From assembly GCA_016710235.1 (NCBI GenBank), contig JADJLG010000001.1, positions 1,601,501 through 1,665,500 of the forward strand: DNA of 64,000 nucleotides, read 5' to 3'. This DNA comes from Saprospiraceae bacterium. GTDB taxonomy: Bacteria; Bacteroidota; Bacteroidia; Chitinophagales; Saprospiraceae. Below the pieces are notes generated by a model. That model ran no database searches. It was not told the origin of the DNA and saw nothing but the letters and a program-made list of their open reading frames with translations. Below are positions 26,501-33,753 of this stretch, in pieces (positions within the stretch are counted from its first letter, which is position 1; each line of letters starts with the position of its first letter). The translations under genes and the position numbers were made by a program.

Positions 26501-27232
26501 GATGCTATTAAGGTTTGGAATGAGCTGAAAGAAGCTAAGCAAATCAAGGCCAGAGCTGTTTTCGGCATATTCCAAGCTTACGCTGAAGTCGACGATATCA
26601 TTGCAATCCAAAATTCGGGTAATCGTTTAATAATACCACAGCTCAGGCAACAAGTTCATAAAACTGAAGGACAAGCGAATTTTTGCTTAAGTGATTTTAT
26701 TGCCCCTGAAAGCTCAAAAAAAACTGATTATATAGGAGCATTTGCTGTCAGTGCAGGATTTGGTGTAGATGAGCTGGTAAAAAAATATGAGGCAGAAAAT
26801 GATGATTACAAAGCAATTTTAATAAAGGCACTGGCAGATAGAGCAGCTGAAGCATGTGCTGAGTATTTGCATCATTACATCAGAACGCAAGTTTGGGCCT
26901 ATAGTCCGGGTGAAAAACTATCAAATCAAGAGCTCATTCATGAAGATTATGTGGGGATACGTCCGGCTCCTGGTTATCCAGCATGTCCGGACCATACACA
27001 AAAGGACTTGATATGGAAATTATTGCAGGTACAGGAGAACACTGAAATAAAATTAACTGAATCAAAAGCAATGTGGCCGGCAGCTTCAGTAAGCGGCTGG
27101 TATTTTAGCCACCCTGAGGCTAAATACTTTGGGATTAGCGAAATCATGGAAGATCAGGCAAAGGATTATGCACTGCGAAAATCTTGGAATTCTGATGAAC
27201 AAAAAAAATGGTTGGGTTCGATCATGAATTGA
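23561..27232 (+). CDS. metH: methionine synthase, cobalamin-dependent
   Basis: MetH moves a methyl group from 5-methyltetrahydrofolate to homocysteine via methylcobalamin. The 1223 residues match the full family length and contain all four modules. The homocysteine domain has zinc Cys246 (G-L-N-C-A-L) and Cys309-Cys310 (G-G-C-C-G-T-T-P-D-H). The pterin domain starts at F-V-N-V-G-E-R-T-N-V-T-G-S. The cobalamin domain has D-V-H-D-I-G-K-N at 756-763 with His758 as the cobalt ligand, then G-L-S-G-L-I-T and L-L-I-G-G-A-T-T-S. The reactivation domain has R-P-A-P-G-Y-P-A-C-P-D-H and uses S-adenosylmethionine plus a reductase. It stands alone after a 335-bp leader, with a lipoprotein gene 24 bp downstream. 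Confidence 0.97.
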   Translation: MTTIDLLRDLASQRILLLDGAMGSLIQQYQLKEYDFRGERWKEHPQDLKGNNDLLSITRPDIILSIHKRYLEAGADIIETNTFNANSISQLDYKLQDLSYEMNLFSAQLARQACNEYRQEHPGEFKFVAGALGPTNRTASLSPDVNRPGFRSIYFDELKMAYREQARGLIDGGADILLVETIFDTLNGKAALYAIEELLEERQLRMPVMISGTITDASGRTLSGQTVEAFYVSMKHGELFSIGLNCALGAKEMMPHLQSLSRIADCLVSAYPNAGLPNELGAYDQGPEEMETFIRDFAQSSYVNIVGGCCGTTPDHIRCMKRAIQGIPPRKWSINKPSLTQLSGLESFSFRPEIKFVNVGERTNVTGSKAFARHILGGNMEEALSVALQQVEAGAQIIDINMDEGLLDGVTAMQDFLHLISSEPDIIKVPVMIDSSKWEVIEAGLKCLQGKSIVNSISLKEGEERFVDQAKKVRRYGAAVVVMAFDEAGQADSLQRRVDICTRAFKILTEQVGFPPEDIIFDPNIFAVATGIEEHNEYAIQFIEATSRIKALCPGVKISGGVSNLSFSYRGNEVIRQAMHSAFLYHAIQAGMDMGIVNAGQIEVYDQIDKDLLTYVEDVLFNRRPDATERLTVYAESLKNKSAQKAVANLEWRQSPIEFRIKHALVKGISEYIVADVGEALNHYESPLQIIEGPLMDGMNEVGDLFGSGKMFLPQVVKSARVMKQAVAWLTPLMEQEKTGQNRSKGKILLATVKGDVHDIGKNIVGVVLSCNNYEIIDLGVMVPCDKILDTALEIGADIVGLSGLITPSLDEMVYAASQMQKREMKIPLLIGGATTSKLHTAIKVEKEYLQPVVHVLDASRAVGVVSALLSKDDDHRQNFINSVREDYERVRVQRANRQSLKKMLDLESARANAFKTNWAEYLPPVPKQIGVQVIENIELDTLEAFFDWTPFFQSWELAGKYPEILEDAVVGKEARSLHADAIKVWNELKEAKQIKARAVFGIFQAYAEVDDIIAIQNSGNRLIIPQLRQQVHKTEGQANFCLSDFIAPESSKKTDYIGAFAVSAGFGVDELVKKYEAENDDYKAILIKALADRAAEACAEYLHHYIRTQVWAYSPGEKLSNQELIHEDYVGIRPAPGYPACPDHTQKDLIWKLLQVQENTEIKLTESKAMWPAASVSGWYFSHPEAKYFGISEIMEDQAKDYALRKSWNSDEQKKWLGSIMN

Positions 27233-27240
27233 TATTTTTG
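27233..27240 (+). promoter_or_regulatory. possible -7 box (TATTTTTG) at the end of metH
   Basis: TAnnTTTG match directly after the metH stop codon and 16 bases before the next ATG. It may give the lipoprotein gene its own promoter, but a match in such AT-rich DNA can be chance. Confidence 0.25.
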
Positions 27241-27256
27241 AAAATATTATAAAATT

Positions 27257-27790
27257 ATGGCGGCATTAAATCAATCATTATTATTCCAATCTCACTTGAA
27301 AGTAAACTTTTGTTGGTCGTTGATATTTTTAAGCTTTGCATGTATTTGGACAGGATGTAATTCCAATCAACATGTGAAGTCGTTTTCACTGGATGAAGTC
27401 AAGTCGTTTATCGGACGACAAAATACACAATACAACGAGAGATTTTCGGCATCCATTCCTGAAGCATTACAATCCAGATATACTACTGATGCGTGTATTT
27501 TTCCTCCCGGACAGCCACGTATTTGTGGGATACCGGGAATTACGAGTTTCTTTTATTCCAATGGGGAAAATCGTGGTATGAAGATCCAATTTGACCAAAT
27601 TAAAATCCAGGGCAACGAATTTCAGATCACAGAAGAAGGTGAGTACAAAATGTATGGTAAGCTGGGACAACTTTTGGACATTGGCAAGTTTCTTACTTTA
27701 TGGAAAAAAGAAGGCGAAACTTGGAAAATTTACCGTGAAATTTGGAATACAAGCGAAGAAAAACAAGTTCCAAATACATCGTCGAATTAA
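27257..27790 (+). CDS. lipoprotein with NTF2-like (DUF4440/SnoaL-type) domain
   Basis: 177 residues. A long N-terminal region ends in a lipobox, F-A-C-I-W-T-G-C-N-S, so Cys34 is the probable lipidation site and the protein is anchored to a membrane. The mature part looks like the cone-shaped NTF2 fold: a first helix Y-N-E-R-F-S-A-S-I-P-E-A-L, Y-T-T-D-A-C-I-F-P-P-G, then a C-terminal sheet ending G-K-F-L-T-L-W-K-K-E-G-E-T-W-K-I-Y-R-E-I-W-N, the classic end of DUF4440 proteins. The family is used for many small-molecule binding and catalytic roles, so no reaction can be assigned. The start is uncertain because the segment before the lipobox is longer than usual. Confidence 0.72.
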   Translation: MAALNQSLLFQSHLKVNFCWSLIFLSFACIWTGCNSNQHVKSFSLDEVKSFIGRQNTQYNERFSASIPEALQSRYTTDACIFPPGQPRICGIPGITSFFYSNGENRGMKIQFDQIKIQGNEFQITEEGEYKMYGKLGQLLDIGKFLTLWKKEGETWKIYREIWNTSEEKQVPNTSSN

Positions 27791-28014
27791 GGGCCATTCC
27801 AAAACGCTCATATTGCGCACAAGCCAGCTTGAATGGAATTCAACATTTCATTCTACTTCACTGAATTTCGTTGTTCTTTAGTCAGTTATAACTCTTTAAA
27901 GCTTTTTACGGTACGCCTCATTCTGTGTTGTATAATCAACTATGCACCACAGAAAAGTCTTTGGGTATGCCTTTAGCTATTAAAATTGAAGGAAAAATTT
28001 TTACGATAAAAATC

Positions 28015-28944
28015 TTATTCGTTGTCCATTGATTTATTGAGCATCATGGCTTGAATTTGTTTCATAGTTTTTTCCATTCCTTGAGCGCTACCATCTAAGA
28101 AGATGACATTTCCTTTTGATGTTTCTGCAAAATATTTTACTGCTTCTGTCCACATGCTGAACAATATCACATTTGTATCAAGGTTAGCCTGCTTCATTTG
28201 TTCTGCAGCTTGAGTCATTCCCTTTGCTACTTCTTCACGGAACAATGCAACACCTTGTCCACGCAACATTGCAGCTTCTCTTTCTGCAGTTGCTGCAATT
28301 TTGATTGAATTTCCTTCAGCTTCAGCTGCTTTGGTTTTTGTGATGAGAAGTGCTTGACCTTCATTTTCTGCGGCTGCCTTGAGATTATTTGAAGCAACCA
28401 CCCGACTCATGGATTCCATGATGGCTTTGTCAAAGGTAATGTCATTGATCTGCAAATCCATAAGATGATAACCCCAGTCTTCTAGAATGGAGTCAACATG
28501 GCTTTTAACAAAATCGACGATATCTTTTCGAAGACCAAGGATTTCAGTTTGTTTTCGAGTAGCCACAAAGGCCCTGATGTTACCCTCTACTGTGCGTACA
28601 AGTGCTTGCATAAAATCTCTCTCGCTGATAAATTTGAAGGCTACGTTTTTAATCGTCTCTTCTTCATTTCCCAATACGCTGTACAATAGCATGGATTTGA
28701 AATAGACATTAGCCTGATCTGCAGTTACAGCTTGAAATTCTAACTCAACGGATCTGTTTTGAATAGAAATTCGCTTGTAAACAGATTCAAGAATCGGAAT
28801 TTTTAGATTGAGACCTGGCCTGAGTACCCTGGAGTATTTTCCAAACATAGTGAGTACAGCAACAGTACCTTGATTGACCGTCACGATTCCTGTGAACAAT
28901 ATGAGAGCGACTAAAGCGACAGAGAGTATTGTAAGAACTTCCAT
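28015..28944 (-). CDS. SPFH/Band 7 (stomatin-like) membrane protein
   Basis: A 309-residue prohibitin/stomatin-type protein. An N-terminal membrane helix (L-T-I-L-S-V-A-L-V-A-L-I-L-F-T-G-I-V) leads into V-N-Q-G-T-V-A-V-L-T-M-F-G-K-Y and P-G-L-N-L-K-I-P, the start of the SPFH domain. After it comes the Ala/Glu-rich coiled coil (N-L-K-A-A-A-E-N-E-G-Q-A, K-A-A-E-A-E-G, A-E-R-E-A-A-M-L-R-G-Q-G) that drives oligomer formation. These proteins form large ring assemblies in membranes and often act with proteases or in membrane quality control. No NfeD partner is adjacent. It is followed on the same strand by a gap rather than a gene, so it is probably transcribed alone. Confidence 0.9.
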   Translation of the reverse strand: MEVLTILSVALVALILFTGIVTVNQGTVAVLTMFGKYSRVLRPGLNLKIPILESVYKRISIQNRSVELEFQAVTADQANVYFKSMLLYSVLGNEEETIKNVAFKFISERDFMQALVRTVEGNIRAFVATRKQTEILGLRKDIVDFVKSHVDSILEDWGYHLMDLQINDITFDKAIMESMSRVVASNNLKAAAENEGQALLITKTKAAEAEGNSIKIAATAEREAAMLRGQGVALFREEVAKGMTQAAEQMKQANLDTNVILFSMWTEAVKYFAETSKGNVIFLDGSAQGMEKTMKQIQAMMLNKSMDNE

Positions 28945-29016
28945 TTGCAGGGATTTGTTTTTTCATAAATAATGATTGGATTTCAAAATTAGTTCCTCAA
29001 ACATGTGTTCGTATAA

Positions 29017-29781
29017 TCAATTCTTTTCTAGATCTTTAAGGTAATTGTACTTGAGATAGACATATCTTGCATTTTCATAAGCAAAGGTGAGACCAGCCAC
29101 ACCATCTAAAAAACCGAACTTAATAATGTAATTTTTAAGAAATTGAAATGTCGGATTGAGATACAATTTAAGAAAATTGGCTTTTTTATTTTTTTGATAC
29201 ATTTCGCGGGCTGAAAATTGAGCATATCGGTCCATTTTTATTCGATGTTCTAATCGCGACCCAAATGAATAATGTTTGAGATTTCCCGGTAGTTTTTTAT
29301 ATGAACTAGGGCCCAATGCAGTCAACTCTTCATGGACAAGTTTATCGTCCCAGAAGGCATGACGGCGGTTGAAAATTCTTGGCCGCCACTCGTCTCCGAC
29401 ACCTCCAAAATTTAATTTGCGTTTGCAATAATATAAATTTCTTTTCAGCAGGAATATGGTATCAGCAGAAAGCTCATGCTTAGATTTAGTAATCGTAATA
29501 AGTTCAGAAATCATTCTTTTATCAGGGATTTCGTCTGAGTCCAGACTCAATATCCAATCATTTTTAGCTTTTTGATTGCCGAGGTTTTTAGTGGAGCCGT
29601 AGCCTAGCCAAGCTGTCTCAACGAGCCCTATCATCAAGTTTTTAACAAGATCAGCAGTGCCATCTGTGCTGCCACTGTCAACCACCAGAATGTCGGACGA
29701 CACAGTCCTGAGTTCAGGGAGTAATCTGCGGAGATTTTCGACTTCGTTTTTTGCAATTATGACTATACTCAATTCAGGCAT
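29017..29781 (-). CDS. glycosyltransferase family 2, lipopolysaccharide core type
   Basis: 254 residues from ATG 29781; a GTG directly before it is also in frame. GT-A fold: L-S-I-V-I-I-A-K-N-E-V-E-N-L, V-V-D-S-G-S-T-D-G-T, and L-S-L-D-S-D-E-I-P with the metal-binding D-x-D. The later segment F-G-G-V-G-D-E-W-R-P-R-I-F-N-R-R and K-L-V-H-E-E-L is typical of the WaaE/KdtX-like subgroup that adds a sugar to lipopolysaccharide core. C-terminal aromatic and basic helices suggest peripheral membrane attachment. It is transcribed away from the phosphatase-like gene, which is divergent about 185 bp away. Confidence 0.88.
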   Translation of the reverse strand: MPELSIVIIAKNEVENLRRLLPELRTVSSDILVVDSGSTDGTADLVKNLMIGLVETAWLGYGSTKNLGNQKAKNDWILSLDSDEIPDKRMISELITITKSKHELSADTIFLLKRNLYYCKRKLNFGGVGDEWRPRIFNRRHAFWDDKLVHEELTALGPSSYKKLPGNLKHYSFGSRLEHRIKMDRYAQFSAREMYQKNKKANFLKLYLNPTFQFLKNYIIKFGFLDGVAGLTFAYENARYVYLKYNYLKDLEKN

Positions 29782-29966
29782 CACCGCTAATGTAGATAAA
29801 TCCTCTCATTCGCACACTGCTAATAAATTGGTTGATTGAGTATCTTGTTTCATTTAGCCCTTAGCACTGCAGAAAATTTTCAGATATTTTCCTTCGCAAC
29901 AGTTCTTTTTTCATCAAGTTTTCCAGCCGTTTTGAACATACCAAAAGCTTAAGATATTTTTACAAC

Positions 29967-30437
29967 ATGAAAGTATTGATGGTTTGCCTTGGCAATATAT
30001 TCCTATCACCAATGGCTCAGGGTGTGTTAGAACAGAAACTATTCGAACGAGGTTTGAGCTGGAAAGTAGATTCAGCGGGTACAAATGGCTATCATGATGG
30101 TGAATCTCCTGATCCGAGAGCAATAAAATGTGCTGCTACTCATGGTATTGATATATCAAATCAGATCAGCAGGAAAATTACTCCTGATGATTTTCTGGAT
30201 GCTGACCTCATCTGTGTCATGGATGACATGAACTATCATACCGTCACCAAATTAGCTCCCCCATATTCCCGTGATAAAGTTTATTTACTTATGGATTTTG
30301 CTCCGGATCCACCTTTTTCTTTTGTACCTGACCCATATTATGACAACAGTTTTGAAAGATCATATGAACTCATCAACCTGGCTTGTGAAGCACTACTTAC
30401 AAAATACAATGGTTCCGTTAAAGAACTTGAAGTTTAA
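29967..30437 (+). CDS. low-molecular-weight protein-tyrosine-phosphatase homologue with altered active site
   Basis: 156 residues with the overall sequence of low-molecular-weight tyrosine phosphatases: M-K-V-L-M-V-C-L-G-N-I at the start, V-D-S-A-G-T-N-G-Y-H, P-D-P-R-A, and V-P-D-P-Y-Y-D, which keeps the general-acid Asp. The P-loop should read C-x5-R-S; here it reads C7-L-G-N-I-F-L13-S14. The invariant phosphate-binding Arg13 is Leu, and the residue before it, usually Cys, is Phe. Both substitutions correspond to one G-to-T change from a standard TGC-CGA pair. Without the Arg, phosphatase activity should be lost or very weak, so this may be a binding-only pseudoenzyme. The frame is intact and the rest is well conserved, arguing against simple decay. 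Confidence 0.88.
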   Translation: MKVLMVCLGNIFLSPMAQGVLEQKLFERGLSWKVDSAGTNGYHDGESPDPRAIKCAATHGIDISNQISRKITPDDFLDADLICVMDDMNYHTVTKLAPPYSRDKVYLLMDFAPDPPFSFVPDPYYDNSFERSYELINLACEALLTKYNGSVKELEV

Positions 30438-30553
30438 TGTGTATTTGCTTATAAATCAATGTTTTAAATATAAATCCTATAAATATGCTTATTGTGGCAT
30501 GAATTTTATGGATAGAGTGTGAAATTATTGTTAACTTAGCAAAAATTCAACAG

Positions 30554-31030
30554 ATGAAGTATTTATACCTGACTGCATTTATGATTGTAGCACTCATGAA
30601 CACATCCCAGGCACAGTATATCGGTGCTACTGTTTTTGCTAATGCCGGTGGGTTTGGCAAGTCCGGAGGGTACAATTTGGATTTCACTTTTGGTGAGATC
30701 GTTTCAGAATTGTTGGTGAATGGTGACATCAACCTCCAACAGGGTTTTCAACAGTATAAGCTTCAGCATGTAGGCGTTTATACCAATTCACCTGAACTTC
30801 AAGGAGTGAATTTATATCCAAATCCAGCTTCTACACAACTCACACTGGACAACCAAACAGGAGAAACAATTCAAGTAAAAGTATTGGGCATTGACGGCAA
30901 AGTGAATAATCAGTTACAATATGCAAACGGCACACATAGCGTGGACATCAGTTCTTGGGTTGCGGGAACCTATATTATGCAGCTTGTCAAAAACTCTGAA
31001 GTAAAAACTTATAAAATCGAAAAATATTAA
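30554..31030 (+). CDS. small secreted protein with T9SS type A sorting domain
   Basis: 158 residues: a signal peptide ending T-S-Q-A-Q-Y, a short middle region (about 25-75) with S-G-G-Y-N-L-D-F-T-F-G-E-I-V-S-E, and a T9SS sorting domain from V-N-L-Y-P-N-P-A-S-T onward. The G-E-I-V-S-E-L ... Q-G-F-Q-Q phrase is a recurrent leader in Bacteroidota secreted proteins that have little besides the sorting domain. The next gene, also secreted, starts 24 bp downstream and is probably co-expressed. No enzymatic function is visible. Confidence 0.8.
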   Translation: MKYLYLTAFMIVALMNTSQAQYIGATVFANAGGFGKSGGYNLDFTFGEIVSELLVNGDINLQQGFQQYKLQHVGVYTNSPELQGVNLYPNPASTQLTLDNQTGETIQVKVLGIDGKVNNQLQYANGTHSVDISSWVAGTYIMQLVKNSEVKTYKIEKY

Positions 31031-31054
31031 TCTTTCAAAAACAAACTTTTAAAA

Positions 31055-32668
31055 ATGAATAGATTTCTACTAACCCTGTTGTGTGCCGGTTTTGCAGGAT
31101 TGCTTGTGGCACAAACAGTACCTTCATTTAAGTATCAAGGTGTAGCTCGCAATTCGCAGAATGTGGCTCTAACCAATGTTTCTGTAGGACTGAAAATGAC
31201 CATTCTCAATTCAAGTAATGTTGCTGTGTATTCAGAAACATTTCTTACCAGAACATCAGAGCTTGGTATCTTTAGTGTAAACATATGCTCTGGACAAAAT
31301 CCGCAAGGAAGTTGCAGCACTATAGACTGGAGCGTTCCGGGTTATCAGCTCAAAGTAGAGATGGATCCTGCAGGAGGCACCTCTTATCTCAACATGGGCA
31401 ATTCTCCAATATTGGCAGTCCCCATTGCTGTTTATGCAGCAAAAGCAGGTTCTGTTCCGGGAGATACGGACCCAAGTCCTACAAACGAGATACAGCAACT
31501 CGCTTTTGATAATGCAACCAACAAATTGACAATCTCCCAAGGCAATAACGTTGACCTTACTCCACTCAAGAATGATGCGGATGCAGATGTGACAAATGAA
31601 ATTCAAGTACTTGCATTGGATACTGTCAACAGTATTTTAAGCCTGTCCAAAAGTGGTGGTTCTGTGAAGCTAGGTGGATTAGGTAGCACAATTTGGGTAA
31701 AGACTGCTTCAGATCTGACGCACCAATTTAATCCCAATGCATTTATAAAATTCAGCCCTTCCAACTTTACATTAAATTTTGGAACAGGAACAGCATACAA
31801 GTTAAATTCTCTCGGCATCACCAATTCAGAAGAATATTTTCCAGACAATTCAACTAACTTGGACAAATATGCTTGGGGGAATTCAATCCAAGGATATCAG
31901 AATGGCAGATATGTTCAGAACTACTTGCGAAAAGATAAAGACACCATGTTCTTTATGCGTGTAGGAGGCAACTTCGTTTTCCCTGCCCCAAATAGTACTA
32001 TTATCAACCCGCTTTCCTTTATGAATGTGACAAGTTTAGCCTTGAATGGCAATACTCCGGTCAATGTTACTTCTGCATATATTTCAGCCCAAGGAGGCCT
32101 TGGAACTGTTGCAAATGCTATCGGTGGTAGACCAGGTGGTGCTTTGACTGCAGCAATCGTAAATAATGTATTAGTGCCTTATGTCGGTTTATTTAACCCA
32201 ACAAATCCTCAACAACTTGTTGGGGGAATTTATTGGGATGGATCAAAATCAATCGTCAATGCCAACGTTAAGAATTTCTGGATGGATCATCCAAAGGACC
32301 CTACAAAGGAAATCTGGTATGCCAGCTTGGAAGGTCCTGAAGCAGGCGCTTATGAGAGAGGAACTTTTACATTGGTAAATGGCGAAGCGTTTGTTCCATT
32401 CTCAGATCATTTTGAAAACGTGATCAATCCTAGTACATTAACTGTACAAATGACTCCGCTATCCGCAGATTCAGAAGGCCTGGCTGTTATTGAAAAGACA
32501 TCGAAAGGATTCCGCGTAAAGGAATTGAGAAAAGGTACAGGAAACTATAAAGTTGACTGGGAGGCAAAAGGTGTGCGCGCAGGTTATGAAAATTACAAAG
32601 TTGTAAGAACTAAAGGCGTGGATACACCTCGACCTGCAACTTCAAATGACTTTATCAAATTGGATTAA
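31055..32668 (+). CDS. secreted beta-rich protein of tail-fibre-like type
   Basis: 537 residues with a signal peptide ending L-V-A-Q-T. The N-terminal part (F-K-Y-Q-G-V-A-R-N-S-Q-N, L-K-M-T-I-L-N, then L-G-I-F-S-V-N-I) is the usual opening of Bacteroidota proteins that go on to tail-fibre-like repeats. A D-x-D-x-x-x-T-N-E-I-Q repeat (about 145-190) occurs twice. The C-terminal domain contains K-N-F-W-M-D-H-P-K-D-P and W-Y-A-S-L-E-G-P-E-A-G-A-Y-E-R-G, a conserved module of fibre-like surface proteins. It lacks the Ser/Lys dyad of self-cleaving endosialidase chaperone domains as far as I can see. No T9SS sorting domain is recognised, unlike its neighbour. A strong terminator follows. Confidence 0.75.
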   Translation: MNRFLLTLLCAGFAGLLVAQTVPSFKYQGVARNSQNVALTNVSVGLKMTILNSSNVAVYSETFLTRTSELGIFSVNICSGQNPQGSCSTIDWSVPGYQLKVEMDPAGGTSYLNMGNSPILAVPIAVYAAKAGSVPGDTDPSPTNEIQQLAFDNATNKLTISQGNNVDLTPLKNDADADVTNEIQVLALDTVNSILSLSKSGGSVKLGGLGSTIWVKTASDLTHQFNPNAFIKFSPSNFTLNFGTGTAYKLNSLGITNSEEYFPDNSTNLDKYAWGNSIQGYQNGRYVQNYLRKDKDTMFFMRVGGNFVFPAPNSTIINPLSFMNVTSLALNGNTPVNVTSAYISAQGGLGTVANAIGGRPGGALTAAIVNNVLVPYVGLFNPTNPQQLVGGIYWDGSKSIVNANVKNFWMDHPKDPTKEIWYASLEGPEAGAYERGTFTLVNGEAFVPFSDHFENVINPSTLTVQMTPLSADSEGLAVIEKTSKGFRVKELRKGTGNYKVDWEAKGVRAGYENYKVVRTKGVDTPRPATSNDFIKLD

Positions 32669-32691
32669 AACGATTTAACAGAGATATCTGT

Positions 32692-32727
32692 AAAAGGTCC
32701 GAAGATTGTTCTTTGGACCTTTTTTTT
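32692..32727 (+). terminator. rho-independent terminator
   Basis: AAAAGGTCC (32692-32700) pairs with GGACCTTTT, and an eight-T tail follows. It ends the two-gene secreted-protein unit. Confidence 0.9.
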
Positions 32728-33047
32728 GTAAGAATTTAACCCAATCATTGCCATCTACGTGTGTTGTTAGAGGTAAATGAGTAAAAGTATAAAATGAATT
32801 ACATAATAGACCTTATTATTAAACAACGGTGTATTTTATATTAAACCAGATGTTGTTTTCAATTTGGTTGCCAATAGATCTTCAACCGTAAAATTCGGGT
32901 TCAAGGTGAGTGTTGATCGTTTTGCGGTTTCAGCTCAATCTGCTTTGAATCTTTCAAATTCAAGCTCTGCATTTTTTCGTATGCAGGTTGAAAATAAATG
33001 ATTAATCAATAAAAATCAGATGAAATAAAAATCGTGCGCAAATAAAT
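32728..33047. other. intergenic region, nothing recognised
   Basis: AT-rich DNA between a forward terminator and the end of the reverse-strand Hpt-like gene. No frame, tRNA or repeat is convincing. Confidence 0.5.
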
Positions 33048-33383
33048 TTATACAATTTTCATTTTCATCATTTCAATAAGTTGGTTGATTTCATGGAGCA
33101 ATTCGGACCAGGCCTTTTCATCCATTAGCTTTTCTGTTGAAACAGAGGTGTCAATCATGAGTTGGCATTTTTGAACAAGATCATGACAGCTAATCATGCT
33201 TAGATTTGTTTTCAGATCGTGGAGATTTTTGAAAATCAGTTGATTCTTTTCACGGAAATGTAAATCCATTTGAATTACTCTCGATTCTGTATCAGCAATC
33301 CATTCGCCAATCATTTCTTCGAGAAGTTTTTCATCGTCAAAAACAATTTGGCGCATGAGATGGAGATCAATTGAGGTGTTCAT
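33048..33383 (-). CDS. Hpt-like phosphotransfer domain protein
   Basis: A 111-residue all-helical protein. N-L-H-D-L-K-T-N-L-S-M-I-S at about 53-65 corresponds to the Hpt signature H-x-L-K-G-x-x-x-x-(I/L)-G, giving a possible phosphoacceptor His, here followed by D-L-K. The normally conserved Gly residues after Lys are replaced (T and S), so function as a phosphorelay protein is plausible but not certain. It overlaps the upstream unknown gene by 17 bp and is last in the reverse-strand operon containing rlmD. No kinase or receiver-domain partner is adjacent; partners would be encoded elsewhere. Confidence 0.65.
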   Translation of the reverse strand: MNTSIDLHLMRQIVFDDEKLLEEMIGEWIADTESRVIQMDLHFREKNQLIFKNLHDLKTNLSMISCHDLVQKCQLMIDTSVSTEKLMDEKAWSELLHEINQLIEMMKMKIV

Positions 33384-33753
33384 ATTTTTTTCTCAATTCT
33401 TCTTCAAGGGGGAAGTAAATAAATTGTGCTCCCATTTCAGATAATACAAACAGGCAAAGATGATGGTCGTGATCTTGGTATATTTTTTTGAATTCATCAA
33501 TTTTCTCAGGTAAAATGATATTTTTTACTACAAATTCTTCCAGGCTCGACGCATGTACTGACCATATCCCTGTCGCCGGACCTGCTACTATGAGCGGTAC
33601 TCCCATCTCAAGTTCTTGTTGATGCATGATAAAAATAGGAAATAGACTGATTTCCTGTGCCAGCATTATATCCTGAGCTTCATGTAATGCTTTCCGATAT
33701 CTACGCAAATCATTTTCTAAATCCAGGAAAGCTTCTATATTGACTTTTTTCAT
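33367..33753 (-). CDS. conserved hypothetical protein in the rlmD operon
   Basis: 128 residues, probably cytosolic, with no signal peptide or membrane segment. The N-terminal third is a charged helix (F-L-D-L-E-N-D-L-R-R-Y-R-K-A-L-H-E-A), followed by an alpha/beta part (G-V-P-L-I-V-A-G-P-A-T-G-I-W-S-V-H-A-S-S-L-E-E-F) and a C-terminal F-I-Y-F-P-L-E-E-E-L-R-K-K-Y. I do not recognise the family. It overlaps rlmD by four bases (ATGA) and the Hpt-like gene by 17, so translation of all three is likely coupled. The helical start and the Hpt-like neighbour make a signalling role possible, but that is conjecture. Confidence 0.7.
   Translation of the reverse strand: MKKVNIEAFLDLENDLRRYRKALHEAQDIMLAQEISLFPIFIMHQQELEMGVPLIVAGPATGIWSVHASSLEEFVVKNIILPEKIDEFKKIYQDHDHHLCLFVLSEMGAQFIYFPLEEELRKKYEHLN

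Noticed and set aside
31055..32668. Phage origin for the tail-fibre-like secreted protein
   Set aside because: It has a signal peptide, follows another secreted protein, and no phage structural or replication genes are nearby.
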